Both the position numbers and the translations under genes were made by a program. A model generated the notes under the pieces. That model saw only the letters and a list, made by a program, of their open reading frames with translations, was not told the origin of the DNA and searched no databases. This document shows, in pieces, positions 14,542 through 24,132 of a DNA stretch of 64,000 nucleotides; the first letter of the stretch is position 1, and the number at the start of each line of letters is the position of its first letter. Source of the stretch: Brevibacterium renqingii (GTDB lineage: Bacteria > Actinomycetota > Actinomycetes > Actinomycetales > Brevibacteriaceae). Where the stretch lies: the NCBI RefSeq assembly GCF_017808105.1, contig NZ_JADBHF010000001.1, positions 372,001 through 436,000 of the forward strand. Reading direction: 5' to 3'.

Positions 14542-16473
14542 TCAGCGGCGGGCGAGCACCGACTCGAGGTCGTCGAGGACCGCGCGGTCCTCGATCGTCG
14601 ACGGCACCGCTGGGTTCTCGACGCCGTCGGCGAGTTCGCGCATGGTCTTGCGCAGGATCTTGCCTGATCGGGTCTTCGGCAGACCGGGGACGATGTCGAC
14701 GCGCTTGAATGCCGCCACGGGGCCGATCTCCTTGCGTACGAGGGCGACGAGTTCGTCGATGACGGCATCGGGATCGGCCGCCTCGGCGGAGTCGCCGAGG
14801 ACGACGAGGGCGCGCGGGATCTGACCCTTGACGTCGTCGTGGACGCCGATGACGGCGGCCTCGGCCACCGCGGGGTGGGATGCCACGACGGCCTCGATGA
14901 TGCCGGTGGACAAGCGGTGCCCGGCGACGTTGATGACGTCATCGGTGCGGCCCATGACGTAGACGTAGCCGTCCTCGTCGAGATAGCCGGAGTCGCCGGT
15001 GAGGTAGTAGCCGTCGAATGCTGCCAGGTAGGAGGAGATGAAGCGTGAGTCATCGCCCCAGACGGTCGCCATGGTCCCCGGGGGCAGCGGCAGCCTGATG
15101 ACGATGAGGCCCTCCTCGCCGGCAGGCACCGGGTTTCCGCTCGGGTCGAGGATCTCCACCTGGTAGCCGGGCACCGGCTTGGTCGGTGATCCGGGTTTGA
15201 GGGGGAACCGGGTGAGTCCGAGCGGATTCGCCGCGATCGGCCACCCTGTCTCCGTCTGCCACCAGTTGTCGACGACCGGGATGTCGCGTCCGGTCGCCTC
15301 GGCGAGGGTCTTCGTCGTCCATTCGTAGGTGTCGGGGTCGAGCCGTTCGCCGGCGAGGAACTCCGCGCGCAGGCTCGACAGGTCGTACTTCTTCATCAGC
15401 TCGCCGTCGGGGTCCTCCTTGCGCACCACGCGCATGGCTGTCGGGGCGGTGAAGTGGACGTTGACCCCGTGCTGTTCGATGGCGCGGAAGAAGGCTCCGG
15501 CGTCGGGCGTGCCCACGGGTTTGCCCTCGTAGAGCACCGAGGTGACTCCCGCCAGCAGCGGGGCGTAGACGATGTAGGTGTGGCCGACGACCCAGCCGAC
15601 GTCCGAGGCGGTGAACATCGTGTCGCCCGGATGGAGGTCGAACAGCGCCGGCATCGAGAACGCGCCGGCCACGGCGTAGCCGCCCGAGTCGCGGACGATT
15701 CCCTTGGGTTTGCCGGTGGTGCCGGAGGTGTAGAGGACGTAGAGCTCATCGGTGGCCTTGACGGTGACCGGGCCGATGCCCTCGGCGGTCTGGGCGAGCA
15801 GCTCGGCGTAGTCGACGTCGTTCTCACCGAGCTCACACCGATGTTCCTCGCGTTGGACGATGACGGAGAACTCCGGTTTGTTCTCGGCGATGTCGATGGC
15901 CTCGTCGAGCATCGGCTTGTATTCGAGCACGCGGTTCTTCTCGACTCCACAGGAAGTGGAGATGACGGCCTTCGGGGCGGTGTCGTCGATGCGCACGGCC
16001 AGTTCGTTCGGTGCGAACCCGCCGAAGACGACGGAGTGGATGGCGCCGAGGCGGGCGCAGGCGAGCATGGCCACGGCCGCCTCGGGGATCATCGGCATGT
16101 AGATGACGACGCGATCGCCCTTGGCCACTCCCTTGTCGGACAGGCCGCGGGCGAAGCGCGAGACCTCGTCCTGCAGCTGGGCGTATGTGATCGTGCGGAC
16201 GGTGTCGGTGACCGGTGAGTCGTAGATGATGGCGGCCTGCTCGCCGCGGCCGTTCTCGACGTGGCGGTCGATCGCGTTGTAGCAGACGTTGAGTTCCCCA
16301 TCGGGATACCAGCGATAGATCGGCGCATTCGAATCGTCGACGGCCTGCGTCGGCTCGGTGACCCAATCGATGAGGCTCGTGGCCTGCTCGAGCCAGAATC
16401 CTTGAGCGTCATCAGCGATGCGGGACACGACATCGTCGTAGCTGGGGACGGTGCTCTCGGCGTTGATATCCAT
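14542..16473 (-). CDS. prpE: propionyl-CoA synthetase (acetyl-CoA synthetase family)
   Basis: 643-residue acyl-CoA synthetase that activates a short fatty acid through an acyl-AMP. Visible motifs are YTSGTTGKPKG (P-loop), YEGKPVGTPD, DNWWQTETGWPI (adenine pocket), YLTGDSGYLD and the C-terminal lysine K605 in KTRSGKILRK, the residue whose acylation switches off PrpE and Acs enzymes. KPVGTPD and TGWPI fit the PrpE branch better than AcsA, so propionate is the likely substrate. The start at 16473 gives MDINAESTVPSYDDV; CACAAT and AGGAG lie just upstream. It is divergent from the acidic membrane protein at 16618. Confidence 0.82.
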   Translation of the reverse strand: MDINAESTVPSYDDVVSRIADDAQGFWLEQATSLIDWVTEPTQAVDDSNAPIYRWYPDGELNVCYNAIDRHVENGRGEQAAIIYDSPVTDTVRTITYAQLQDEVSRFARGLSDKGVAKGDRVVIYMPMIPEAAVAMLACARLGAIHSVVFGGFAPNELAVRIDDTAPKAVISTSCGVEKNRVLEYKPMLDEAIDIAENKPEFSVIVQREEHRCELGENDVDYAELLAQTAEGIGPVTVKATDELYVLYTSGTTGKPKGIVRDSGGYAVAGAFSMPALFDLHPGDTMFTASDVGWVVGHTYIVYAPLLAGVTSVLYEGKPVGTPDAGAFFRAIEQHGVNVHFTAPTAMRVVRKEDPDGELMKKYDLSSLRAEFLAGERLDPDTYEWTTKTLAEATGRDIPVVDNWWQTETGWPIAANPLGLTRFPLKPGSPTKPVPGYQVEILDPSGNPVPAGEEGLIVIRLPLPPGTMATVWGDDSRFISSYLAAFDGYYLTGDSGYLDEDGYVYVMGRTDDVINVAGHRLSTGIIEAVVASHPAVAEAAVIGVHDDVKGQIPRALVVLGDSAEAADPDAVIDELVALVRKEIGPVAAFKRVDIVPGLPKTRSGKILRKTMRELADGVENPAVPSTIEDRAVLDDLESVLARR

Positions 16474-16617
16474 GCTCCTATTGTGACGCATGGCACAGGG
16501 AATTGCCGAGGCGGGTCCCGTTCTCCGCCACGGAGACCGCTTCGGCGCGGAGATGGAGGCGGCACGAAAGTCGACCCGTTTCCCTGCAGTCGGTGGGAGA
16601 GAGGGCACAATGGGGAT

Positions 16618-17751
16618 ATGAGATTCCTGGTTGCATTGATCCTCGGCCTGGCTGTCATGTTCGGACTCAACGTCTTCGTCGACTTCTTCGGGATGGCGCG
16701 GCCGTGGGGTTCGGTCTTCATGGGCGTGACCGTAGGTGTCACGATGCTGATCGTCCTGCTCGTCTGGGAGGCCGTCCGCCCGACCCAGCCGAAGGGCGAA
16801 GCGGCGAAGCCGCAGAGAAGCGAAGAGGACCGTGCCCAGGCACGAGCCGAACGGCGCGCACGTCTGGCCGCCGAGGCAGGCGTGAGCCTCGAGGGCATCG
16901 ACGGGGCGCTGCCGGGCTTGACCGCGACCGATGCCACCGAGGTCAAGATGGAGAGCGGGGCCGTCCAGGACGACAAGGCTGCCGGTGCTGAGGCTCAGGA
17001 CACCGAGGCTGCCGAGGCTGAGCCTGAGGACGCTGAGAGTCAGAACGAGGCGGTGAAGCCCGATGAGAAGTCAGACGAGAAGCTTTCGACCGAGAACTCC
17101 GGCTCCGAGGGCACCTCCGAGGAGAAGTCGGGCGGCGAGGACTTGCCGGCGCGCCCAGCGACGCGGCCTGTGTTCCCCGAGCAGACTGCCGCGCCCGCCG
17201 AAACAGCTGAGCAGACTGCGGACGCACCCGCCGATGCGTCCGAATCTTCCGACTCATCCGAATCCGCCGAGACATCCGAGACCGCCGACACAGCCGGGTC
17301 GGAGGAACAGACCGATGCGGACTCGGCTGCGGCAGAAACGCTCACCTCGGCGACGGAAGGCGCTTCGGCTCATGACGCCGAGGCCGCGGAAGCAGACGTC
17401 GCTGACGCCGAGGCTACTGAAGCTGACGATGCTGAGGCAAACGGCTCTGAAGCGGACGACGCTGAAACCGACAGCGCCGAAGCAGACGCCGCCGACGCTG
17501 CGATCGACGACTCCGCAACGAGCCCTCCGCTGCAGGGTGAACCCGATACCTTGCCGCCCGGAGCATTCGACGAGACCGCATCCGGTTCCTCGCTCGAGAA
17601 TCCCCCGAAGGGAGAACCGGGAATGTCGGTCGATGCGCTCGAAGGAGTGGTCTCACCCAGCGAGGACGCAGACGCCCACGACGAGGATGGCGAGGACCTG
17701 CCGAAGAAGCCGACGACCTCGCCCGAGGAGAACAACCAGTATCGACTCTGA
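16618..17751 (+). CDS. acidic repeat protein with two N-terminal membrane helices
   Basis: 377 residues. Two membrane helices (about 4-22 and 28-50) are followed by a charged segment rich in Arg, Ala and Glu, then roughly 270 residues dominated by Glu, Asp, Ala, Ser and Thr, with repeats such as DAETDSAEAD and SSDSSESAETSETAD. It looks like a membrane-tethered, disordered acidic tail on the cytoplasmic side. I do not recognise the family. The start at 16618 lies 6 bases after CACAAT (16606-16611), a plausible leaderless promoter. The repeats make length differences between strains likely. Confidence 0.65.
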   Translation: MRFLVALILGLAVMFGLNVFVDFFGMARPWGSVFMGVTVGVTMLIVLLVWEAVRPTQPKGEAAKPQRSEEDRAQARAERRARLAAEAGVSLEGIDGALPGLTATDATEVKMESGAVQDDKAAGAEAQDTEAAEAEPEDAESQNEAVKPDEKSDEKLSTENSGSEGTSEEKSGGEDLPARPATRPVFPEQTAAPAETAEQTADAPADASESSDSSESAETSETADTAGSEEQTDADSAAAETLTSATEGASAHDAEAAEADVADAEATEADDAEANGSEADDAETDSAEADAADAAIDDSATSPPLQGEPDTLPPGAFDETASGSSLENPPKGEPGMSVDALEGVVSPSEDADAHDEDGEDLPKKPTTSPEENNQYRL

Positions 17752-17881
17752 GGCACCGAGGAGCTCGGAGTCTCGCCCGGACAGTATTGATGGGCTCAGC
17801 CGGTCGACTTATGCTCGGAAGGAAGTGTGCAGGAGTTCACGGACGGGCGGCTCCAGAATCTGAGTCCGTTGGCCGTCCACG

Positions 17882-18940
17882 ATGGGGGTGACAGTGAAGG
17901 CAGCCGCTGAATACGTCGAGTCGTATCGACAGCTGAGCAAGACCATCCATGATGCCGGTCTGATGCGTCGGCACCGCGGCTTCTATCTCAGCCGCATTGC
18001 AATCTGGCTGGTGGTGCTGGCCGGACTGCTCGCCGCTGTGGTCGTCTTCGGAGCCACGTGGTTCCAGCTGATCACCGCTGGGCTGATCGGCATGGTCATG
18101 GCCCAGCTCGGCTTCCTCTCCCATGAGGCCGCCCACCGTGAGATCTTCGCCTCCAGGGCATGGAACGAATGGACCTCTCGCCTCATCGCCGGACTGCTCA
18201 TGGGGCTGAGCTTCAGCTGGTGGATGGCCAAGCACAATACGCATCACGCCTACCCGAATCAGGAGGGCGCAGACCCCGACATCGACTCCAACCTCATCGC
18301 GATGACACCCAACGCCGCCAACCGTCGCCGAGGTTTCGGGGCCTTCCTCGTCAGCCACCAGGGCGCCTTCTTCGTGCCGCTGCTGTTCCTCGAAGGGGCG
18401 AACCTCCACTTTGCCTCGCTGAGGACCCTGTTCTCCGAACCGAACGTCCCCCACCGTGTGACCGAGATCATGCTGATCGCCATCCGGCACGGCGCCTATC
18501 TCACACTGCTGTTCCTGATGCTGCCGCTGGGAATGGCGTTCGCGTTCCTCGGGGTCCAAGTCGGCAGCTTCGGAATCCTGCTCGGCGGTGCCTTCGCACT
18601 CAACCACCTCGGGATGCCGACGGTCGAGAAGGGCCTCCACATCGACTTCCTCCGCCGACAGGTGGTCATGTCGCGCAACATCAAGGATGGGCCGGTGGCA
18701 CGGTTCCTGCTCGGCGGACTGCAGTTCCAGATCGAACACCATCTCTTCCCCGCCGCTCCTCGGCCAAGCCTGCCGAAGATGCAGAAGATCGTCCGTGAGC
18801 ATTGCGCCCGGCATGGCATCCCGTACACGGAGAGGACGCTCACCGAGGCAGCCGCCACAGTGATCGCCTACCTCAGCCAGGTCGGTGTGCGAGGACAGGA
18901 CCCCTTTACCTGTCCGCTTGTGCGGCGCTACCGGGGGTGA
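17882..18940 (+). CDS. membrane fatty-acid desaturase
   Basis: 352-residue di-iron desaturase that inserts a double bond into fatty acyl chains. The three histidine boxes are HEAAH (81-85), HNTHH (118-122) and QIEHH (283-287). The Q in the third box is typical of front-end (delta-6 type) and DesA3-like enzymes. Four membrane helices surround the boxes. No cytochrome b5 domain is present, so a separate electron donor is needed; the ferredoxin gene 55 bp downstream is the obvious candidate. The ATG at 17882 is the first of the frame; GTG at 17891 is possible. Confidence 0.88.
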   Translation: MGVTVKAAAEYVESYRQLSKTIHDAGLMRRHRGFYLSRIAIWLVVLAGLLAAVVVFGATWFQLITAGLIGMVMAQLGFLSHEAAHREIFASRAWNEWTSRLIAGLLMGLSFSWWMAKHNTHHAYPNQEGADPDIDSNLIAMTPNAANRRRGFGAFLVSHQGAFFVPLLFLEGANLHFASLRTLFSEPNVPHRVTEIMLIAIRHGAYLTLLFLMLPLGMAFAFLGVQVGSFGILLGGAFALNHLGMPTVEKGLHIDFLRRQVVMSRNIKDGPVARFLLGGLQFQIEHHLFPAAPRPSLPKMQKIVREHCARHGIPYTERTLTEAAATVIAYLSQVGVRGQDPFTCPLVRRYRG

Positions 18941-18995
18941 GTCAGGCCTGATTCCCACACCATCGCAGCCACCACTGTCTGAAAGGACTGAGACG

Positions 18996-19223
18996 ATGAA
19001 GATCACCCTGCACTCGAGCATGTGCGTGGCCTCAGGCAACTGCGGGTTCGTCGCCCCCGAGGTGTTCTCGAACCCGGAGGACAACTTCGGCTTCGCCCAA
19101 CTGGACGATCCCGCGCCGCCCGAGACCCAGCACGAGGCAGTCCGGAGCGCGGAGTACCTGTGCCCGTCGAAGGCGATTCAGGTTGACGAGAATGACGTCC
19201 CGGCCGGTGATCAGTCTCGGTAG
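18996..19223 (+). CDS. 3Fe-4S type ferredoxin
   Basis: 75 residues. The pattern CVASGNC (C9, C15) with a distant CPSKAI (C56-P) matches single-cluster ferredoxins of the P450/desaturase type, in which the missing second cysteine usually gives a [3Fe-4S] cluster. GAAAGGA at 980-987 before the ATG is the ribosome-binding site. Its position directly behind the desaturase suggests it delivers electrons to that enzyme. Its last 13 bases overlap the end of the convergent oleD gene. Confidence 0.85.
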   Translation: MKITLHSSMCVASGNCGFVAPEVFSNPEDNFGFAQLDDPAPPETQHEAVRSAEYLCPSKAIQVDENDVPAGDQSR

Positions 19224-20179
19224 TGGCGGGCCAGCTTCTCCAGGCCATCTTCGATGCTCACCCGTGGTCGCCAGCCCAGGACCTCCTGCGTCCGCCGCTG
19301 ATCGAACCAGTGCGCCGTCGAGAGCTGCTCGGCGAGGAAACGCGTCAACGGCGGCTCATCACCGTGCTCGCCCAGCTCCCACACTCGCTCGACCAGCGAG
19401 CCGGCGGCCAGAGCCGGTGCCACGGGAATGCGCAGTCTCGGCTCTGCCGCACCCCCGGCGATGGCGATGCGTGACATCAGTTCGCCGATCGGCCGCGGCT
19501 GACCGTTCGTGACGACGAGAGACTCGCCGTGGACTCTGTCGACGGCTGAAACGGCAGCGACGATCGCCTCGACGGCATTGTCCACGAAGAGGGTGTCGAC
19601 GAGCGCCGCGCCCGATCCGAGAACCGGCATCCGGCCCGAGCGGGCACGGTCGATGACCCGCTCCGTCAGCTGAGTGTCACCCGGACCCCACATGAGGTGC
19701 GGGCGGAGGACGAGCACGCGGAAGTCCGGTGAGTCCGCATTCAGTGCGATGCGCTCTCCGGCTCCCTTCGTCCGTGCGTACTCGCCGCGGGCGAACTCCG
19801 GAGAGGCCGGTTCAGCCGAGTCCCCGATGATCGAGGTACCCGTATGCGCCACCGACGGGGAGGAGATGTGGACCAGACGCGGCACACCGGCGGCCCGGGC
19901 CGCGTCGACGAGGTTCCGCGTGCCCCCGATGTTCACGGCCTCGAAATCCTCGGGATCGCCCATCATCGAGACCTTCGCAGCCAGGTGCACGACCGCCTCG
20001 ACACGGTCGACGGCCCGCTCGACCGCGGCCGCATCGGTCACGGAGCCGAGAACATCGGTGGCGCCTGAGACTCCGGAGGGGCGGCGCTGCAGGGTCGTGA
20101 CCTCGTGACCGGCGGAGACGAGTGCGTGCGCGACGGACGAACCGAGCAGCCCGGAGGCTCCGGTGACGGTGATTCTCAC
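19211..20179 (-). CDS. oleD: OleD-type NAD(P)-dependent reductase of olefin synthesis
   Basis: 322-residue extended SDR. The Rossmann motif is TGASGLLG (6-13) and the catalytic pair is Y134-x-x-x-K138 (YARTK), with an upstream SSPS serine. In olefin synthesis OleD reduces the 2-alkyl-3-ketoacid made by OleA to the beta-hydroxy acid, which OleC closes to a beta-lactone and OleB decarboxylates. It is last in the oleA-oleBC-oleD run and starts 9 bp after oleBC. The function rests mainly on this gene order; the family alone would only say 3-beta-HSD-like. Confidence 0.87.
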   Translation of the reverse strand: MRITVTGASGLLGSSVAHALVSAGHEVTTLQRRPSGVSGATDVLGSVTDAAAVERAVDRVEAVVHLAAKVSMMGDPEDFEAVNIGGTRNLVDAARAAGVPRLVHISSPSVAHTGTSIIGDSAEPASPEFARGEYARTKGAGERIALNADSPDFRVLVLRPHLMWGPGDTQLTERVIDRARSGRMPVLGSGAALVDTLFVDNAVEAIVAAVSAVDRVHGESLVVTNGQPRPIGELMSRIAIAGGAAEPRLRIPVAPALAAGSLVERVWELGEHGDEPPLTRFLAEQLSTAHWFDQRRTQEVLGWRPRVSIEDGLEKLARHYRD

Positions 20180-20188
20180 TTCAGCTCC

Positions 20189-22999
20189 TCAGACTCTCCC
20201 GCGCACCGGCCCACCGGCCAGGACACTGTCGGCCCAGGCCGCGAGCCGGGAGCGGTCGATCTTCGAATTGTGGCGGATGTCTGTGGGGAACTCCGGGGCG
20301 ACGAGCACCGCCGCGAGATCATGGCCGCCTGTCCGTGCCGCCTGTTCACGCAGTCGGGCGGTCAGCTCCAGAGGCGCCAGCCCGGGGGACAGCGACGTCC
20401 CCTCGGAGTCGAGCACTGCCACCAGGACCTGAGTCCCGATGGGGCCGATCCCGACGACGGCACTGCGGCTGACCTCGGCGTCGGCATCTATGAGCGCTTC
20501 GAGGCCGCCGGGACCGACGGGCCCGCACGCGGTCGTGACGACGTGCTGCAGACGTCCCTCGAGCCAGACTCGCCCGGCGTCGTCGATGTGACCGATGTCG
20601 TTCGTCCGGTGCCAGTGCAGGCCCTTCAGGCCATCGCGGGCGGAATCGGCGGTGGTCCGCCAGAGGTTGTCGTAGCCGGACTTGATATGGGCGGCGCTGA
20701 CGACGAATTCGCCGAGGCGGTTCCGCGCCTCCGGCCCCTGCACCAGCTCATCGGCGGAGTCGCCCGCGTCGTCGATCGGGGCCAAAGCGAGTTCGACGCC
20801 GTCGATCGGCCGTCCCACGCACACTCCGAGGCCGCCGGTCGCATCGGCCTCGGCCACGCCTGCGCGGTCGATGTCGGTGAGCAGCAGTCCTTCGGTCATG
20901 CCGTATGGAGAGTGGATGCTCGCATTGGGGAACACCCCTGCGATGGCGTCCATGAGCTCGAGCGGCACCGGTGCGCCGGCCGAGAGCACGAGTTCGACCC
21001 GGTCGCAGGCCGCGCGGTGATCGGCGTCCAGCGCCGAAGCGGTCGCGGCGACGTTGCGATAGGCGGCGGGGGAGGCGAAGACCATGGTCGCCCGTCCGGC
21101 GATGATCGCATCGGCGATCGCGCTCGCGGTCAGCGTCTTCGGCTTCGTCACGGACATGTCCGGCGTCACCGAGGTGGCCCCGATGGCAGGGCCGAGCAGT
21201 GCGAAGGGAGGGAACCCGGCCACCAGACCTGTGCCCTCACGGACATCGAACACCCTGGTCAGGACGGCCGCCAGTGCGGAGATGTCGGCGTGGGTGTAGC
21301 GCACGCCCTTGGCAGGACCGGTCGATCCGGAGGTGAAGAGGATCGCCGCATCATCATCGGCCGCCGGCGTGGGCAGTTCGGTCCGGTGGGCGGAAAGGGA
21401 GAGTTCCGTGAGACTCGTCTCCGCTGAGAACAGGCGGGAGCGGACGGGCCCGAGCGGGCTGACGGAGATCCGCCGGCCCGGCCAGCCGAAGGCGCGCGCC
21501 AGGGTGAGGCCGGGCAGCTCCCCGATGATCCACTGCGGATCCGCCGAGGTGATCGCCCGGGTCATTCCCCGCGGGCCGAGCCCGGCATCGGCGACGACGG
21601 CGACCGCACCGATCTTCAGACAGGCGTAGAGCGCGGCGGTGAGGTTGTTGCCCGGCGGTACGAGCATCGACACCCGGTCCCCGGGCTTCACGCCGAGGTC
21701 GAGCAGCCCGTTCGCGATCGACGTGGTGACGTGCCACAGGTGGCGCCAGGAGATCTGCTGGGCGGGGTTCTGCGCGAAATCGACCGAGGCGATCGACTCG
21801 TCGCCACGGCGGGCGTCGAGGATCGTCGTCACCGCGCGGATGTCCGCGGCGCTGGCACCCCGCGCCGCGGCGGCTGTGCTCGAACGCTCCGACGACCCCT
21901 TCGCAGGGTTCGTCTCGGTGCGGTCCGGCACCTCGACGTCGGTGTCGAACCGGGCACTCAGCCAGTCGAGGACGAGGCCGGCGACGTCGTGGTCTTCGCT
22001 GACGAGGTGCGAGGCCGTCTCGAAGCGGTGCACATCGGCCTGCGGCAGGCGGCGGCGCAGATCCCGCAGATAGCGTTCGAGGAAAACCGGATCCTTCGGC
22101 CCCCAGACGAGCAGGGCCGGCTTGTCGAAGGCGGCGATGTCGTCACCGATGCGCTGCAGCTCGGAATCCGAGGGATGGTTCGCATCGACCGGGATGTCAG
22201 CGACGAAGCTGCCGATCGCCCACCGGTCCTGCGCGATTTCGTAGGGGGCACGGAACGCATTCCTGGTGTCGGCATCGAGATCGCCGAGGCGCAGCGTCAC
22301 ACGCAGGAACCAGTCGGTGACGACGGTGGCCGTGGGCAGCATGGGGCCGGCGAGGGTGGCGCGCAGCGGAGCGGGCACCGGGGCATCCTCGGGCTGGTGG
22401 ACGGCGGTGTTGAGGCTGATCGCGGCCGAGACGATGTCGGTGTTGCGGGCCGCCCAGCCCAGGGAGAGCACACCGCCCCAGTCGTGCCCGATCGTCACGA
22501 TCGGATGCTCTTCGGGTCCGGTTCCGGCCGCCTCGGTGACCGACGACCCGGCAGCGGATGCAGCGCCGCCGGCGTACGCGCTTCCGGCCGCCTCGGCGAA
22601 GAGGGTCGTGACGACGGCGTCGAAGTCGGCGATGCGGTCGCGGATGCGGCGCACCTCGGGGGACTTCGGCGTCGGCATCGCCTCATGCGCGAGCCGTTCG
22701 GAAAAGCCCATCTCGAGCTGGTCGGGTGCGATGAGCCGCCAGGCGCGGCCGCCAGAACGGGCGGCCTCGACGGTGGCGCGGGCCAGCCGACGCCACAGAT
22801 ACGACCACGTCGGGTTGCCGTGCAGGGCGACGATCGTGCCCGCCGGCTCCACACCGGCCGCGCGGAGGGCGGGCAGGGTGTCGAGCACGTGGAACGCATG
22901 CGTTCCGCCGGTGGTCGCTGCCTCGACGATCCGGGACCAGGCGGGGTCCCACTCGGGCAGCTGCGGGGGAGCCTGAGCCGGCCGTGCAGGAAATCTCAT
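20189..22999 (-). CDS. oleBC: OleBC fusion: beta-lactone decarboxylase + beta-lactone synthetase
   Basis: 936 residues. Residues 1-355 are a haloalkane-dehalogenase-like alpha/beta hydrolase (HGNPTWSYLWR at 60-70, nucleophile D173 in GHDWGG, H331 in ASHLV): OleB. A Ser/Ala-rich linker (about 362-385) leads to an AMP-dependent synthetase domain (FTSGSTGPAKG at 555-565, YGMTEG, C-terminal HNSKIDRSRL): OleC. OleC converts the beta-hydroxy acid to a beta-lactone and OleB releases CO2 to give the cis-olefin. OleB-OleC fusions are known in actinobacterial olefin producers. The start at 22999 lies 8 bp after the oleA stop; a longer frame would overlap oleA and lacks conserved sequence. Confidence 0.9.
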   Translation of the reverse strand: MRFPARPAQAPPQLPEWDPAWSRIVEAATTGGTHAFHVLDTLPALRAAGVEPAGTIVALHGNPTWSYLWRRLARATVEAARSGGRAWRLIAPDQLEMGFSERLAHEAMPTPKSPEVRRIRDRIADFDAVVTTLFAEAAGSAYAGGAASAAGSSVTEAAGTGPEEHPIVTIGHDWGGVLSLGWAARNTDIVSAAISLNTAVHQPEDAPVPAPLRATLAGPMLPTATVVTDWFLRVTLRLGDLDADTRNAFRAPYEIAQDRWAIGSFVADIPVDANHPSDSELQRIGDDIAAFDKPALLVWGPKDPVFLERYLRDLRRRLPQADVHRFETASHLVSEDHDVAGLVLDWLSARFDTDVEVPDRTETNPAKGSSERSSTAAAARGASAADIRAVTTILDARRGDESIASVDFAQNPAQQISWRHLWHVTTSIANGLLDLGVKPGDRVSMLVPPGNNLTAALYACLKIGAVAVVADAGLGPRGMTRAITSADPQWIIGELPGLTLARAFGWPGRRISVSPLGPVRSRLFSAETSLTELSLSAHRTELPTPAADDDAAILFTSGSTGPAKGVRYTHADISALAAVLTRVFDVREGTGLVAGFPPFALLGPAIGATSVTPDMSVTKPKTLTASAIADAIIAGRATMVFASPAAYRNVAATASALDADHRAACDRVELVLSAGAPVPLELMDAIAGVFPNASIHSPYGMTEGLLLTDIDRAGVAEADATGGLGVCVGRPIDGVELALAPIDDAGDSADELVQGPEARNRLGEFVVSAAHIKSGYDNLWRTTADSARDGLKGLHWHRTNDIGHIDDAGRVWLEGRLQHVVTTACGPVGPGGLEALIDADAEVSRSAVVGIGPIGTQVLVAVLDSEGTSLSPGLAPLELTARLREQAARTGGHDLAAVLVAPEFPTDIRHNSKIDRSRLAAWADSVLAGGPVRGRV

Positions 23000-23007
23000 T
23001 GAAGCGT

Positions 23008-24036
23008 CTACCACTCGATCTCGGTCATCGCGGTGTTGAGGCCGGAGCCGACACCCATGCACAGGATGCGGTCGCCCGGCCGGAGGCTCTCGGCCTCACG
23101 GGACAGGGTGATGGGCAGGGAGGCGGGGCCGACATTGCCCAGCTCGGGATAGCTGACGGGGATCCGGTCGGGATCGAGGCCCGCGGCCTTGGTGATCGAA
23201 TTCGTGTGCACATCGGAGACCTGGTGCATGACATAGCGGTCCATCTCCCGCCAGTCCCACCCGGACTCGTGGGCCTCTTCCCAGGCGGCGACGACGAGTT
23301 CCATACCCCCGGAGAGCAGACCTTTGGTGTCGGTGAACATGCCGTTGTGGTCACCGACGCACAGTGCATGGTGCTGGGTGGCCGCACGGGTGATCCCGCC
23401 GAGGACGCGGTGGCCCTCCGGGTGCTTGTCGGCGGGGCCGAGAACGGCGGCAGCGGCCCCGGAGCCCAGGGTCAGGGAGGCGAACTCGTTGAGGTACTCC
23501 TCACGCGTGATCTCCGGCCGGTTGAGTCGGCGCAGCGTCGCCTCCTGCACTCGGGAGGCGTCCTCGCCGGCGACGACGAGGGCGTATTCGATCTGTCCGG
23601 CGTCGATCATGTTCGCCGCCAGGGTCATGCCGTTGACGAAGCCGAGGCAGGCGTTGGCGATGTCGAAGTTCATCGCCTGCGGGCCGAGACCGATGCCCGC
23701 GTGCACCCCGACGGCCACGGACGGCTCCAAGTGCTCACGAGTGACCGAGGTGTTGACCATCAGGCCGATCGCCTCAGCGGACACCCCCGACTCGGCGAGG
23801 GCCCTCCTGCCGGCGGCGATCGCGCCGTCCGCGAACTGATGGGGTTCGTCCCAGTTGCGGCGCGCGTACACGCCGGCGACCCGCTGGAGCAGACCCTGCG
23901 GCAGGCTGAGGGAGGACAGCGTATCGGCGAGACGCTCGTCGAATTCCTGAGAGGTCACTTCGTTCGGGGCCAGTGTCTCGGTCAGGCCGAGCAGGGCCAC
24001 GTTCGAGTGCCGAAATGTTGCGTTGCCGTTCGCCAA
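23008..24036 (-). CDS. oleA: OleA, acyl-CoA head-to-head condensing thiolase
   Basis: 342-residue FabH-like thiolase-superfamily enzyme that joins two fatty acyl-CoAs into a 2-alkyl-3-ketoacid, the first step to long-chain olefins. The catalytic Cys is C130 in NACLGF, with H271 (MHQVSDVH) and N301 (GNVGPAS) completing the triad. E104 in REHLEPS corresponds to the glutamate base that distinguishes OleA from FabH. The start is TTG at 24036: an in-frame stop lies only four codons upstream and no ATG is available nearby. It heads the oleA-oleBC-oleD operon. Confidence 0.9.
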   Translation of the reverse strand: MANGNATFRHSNVALLGLTETLAPNEVTSQEFDERLADTLSSLSLPQGLLQRVAGVYARRNWDEPHQFADGAIAAGRRALAESGVSAEAIGLMVNTSVTREHLEPSVAVGVHAGIGLGPQAMNFDIANACLGFVNGMTLAANMIDAGQIEYALVVAGEDASRVQEATLRRLNRPEITREEYLNEFASLTLGSGAAAAVLGPADKHPEGHRVLGGITRAATQHHALCVGDHNGMFTDTKGLLSGGMELVVAAWEEAHESGWDWREMDRYVMHQVSDVHTNSITKAAGLDPDRIPVSYPELGNVGPASLPITLSREAESLRPGDRILCMGVGSGLNTAMTEIEW

Positions 24037-24132
24037 TTGAGGTACTCATCCCTCTTCGGGTAGTTCGTCAGTGTCAGTCTGGGCCGCAGGGACGCACGCG
24101 AGGCGCGACTCGACGGGGGATTTCCGGGATCT

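Noticed and set aside
20189..22999. OleBC fusion as an assembly artefact
   Set aside because: The frame is continuous with a normal linker and OleB-OleC fusions are known in actinobacteria.
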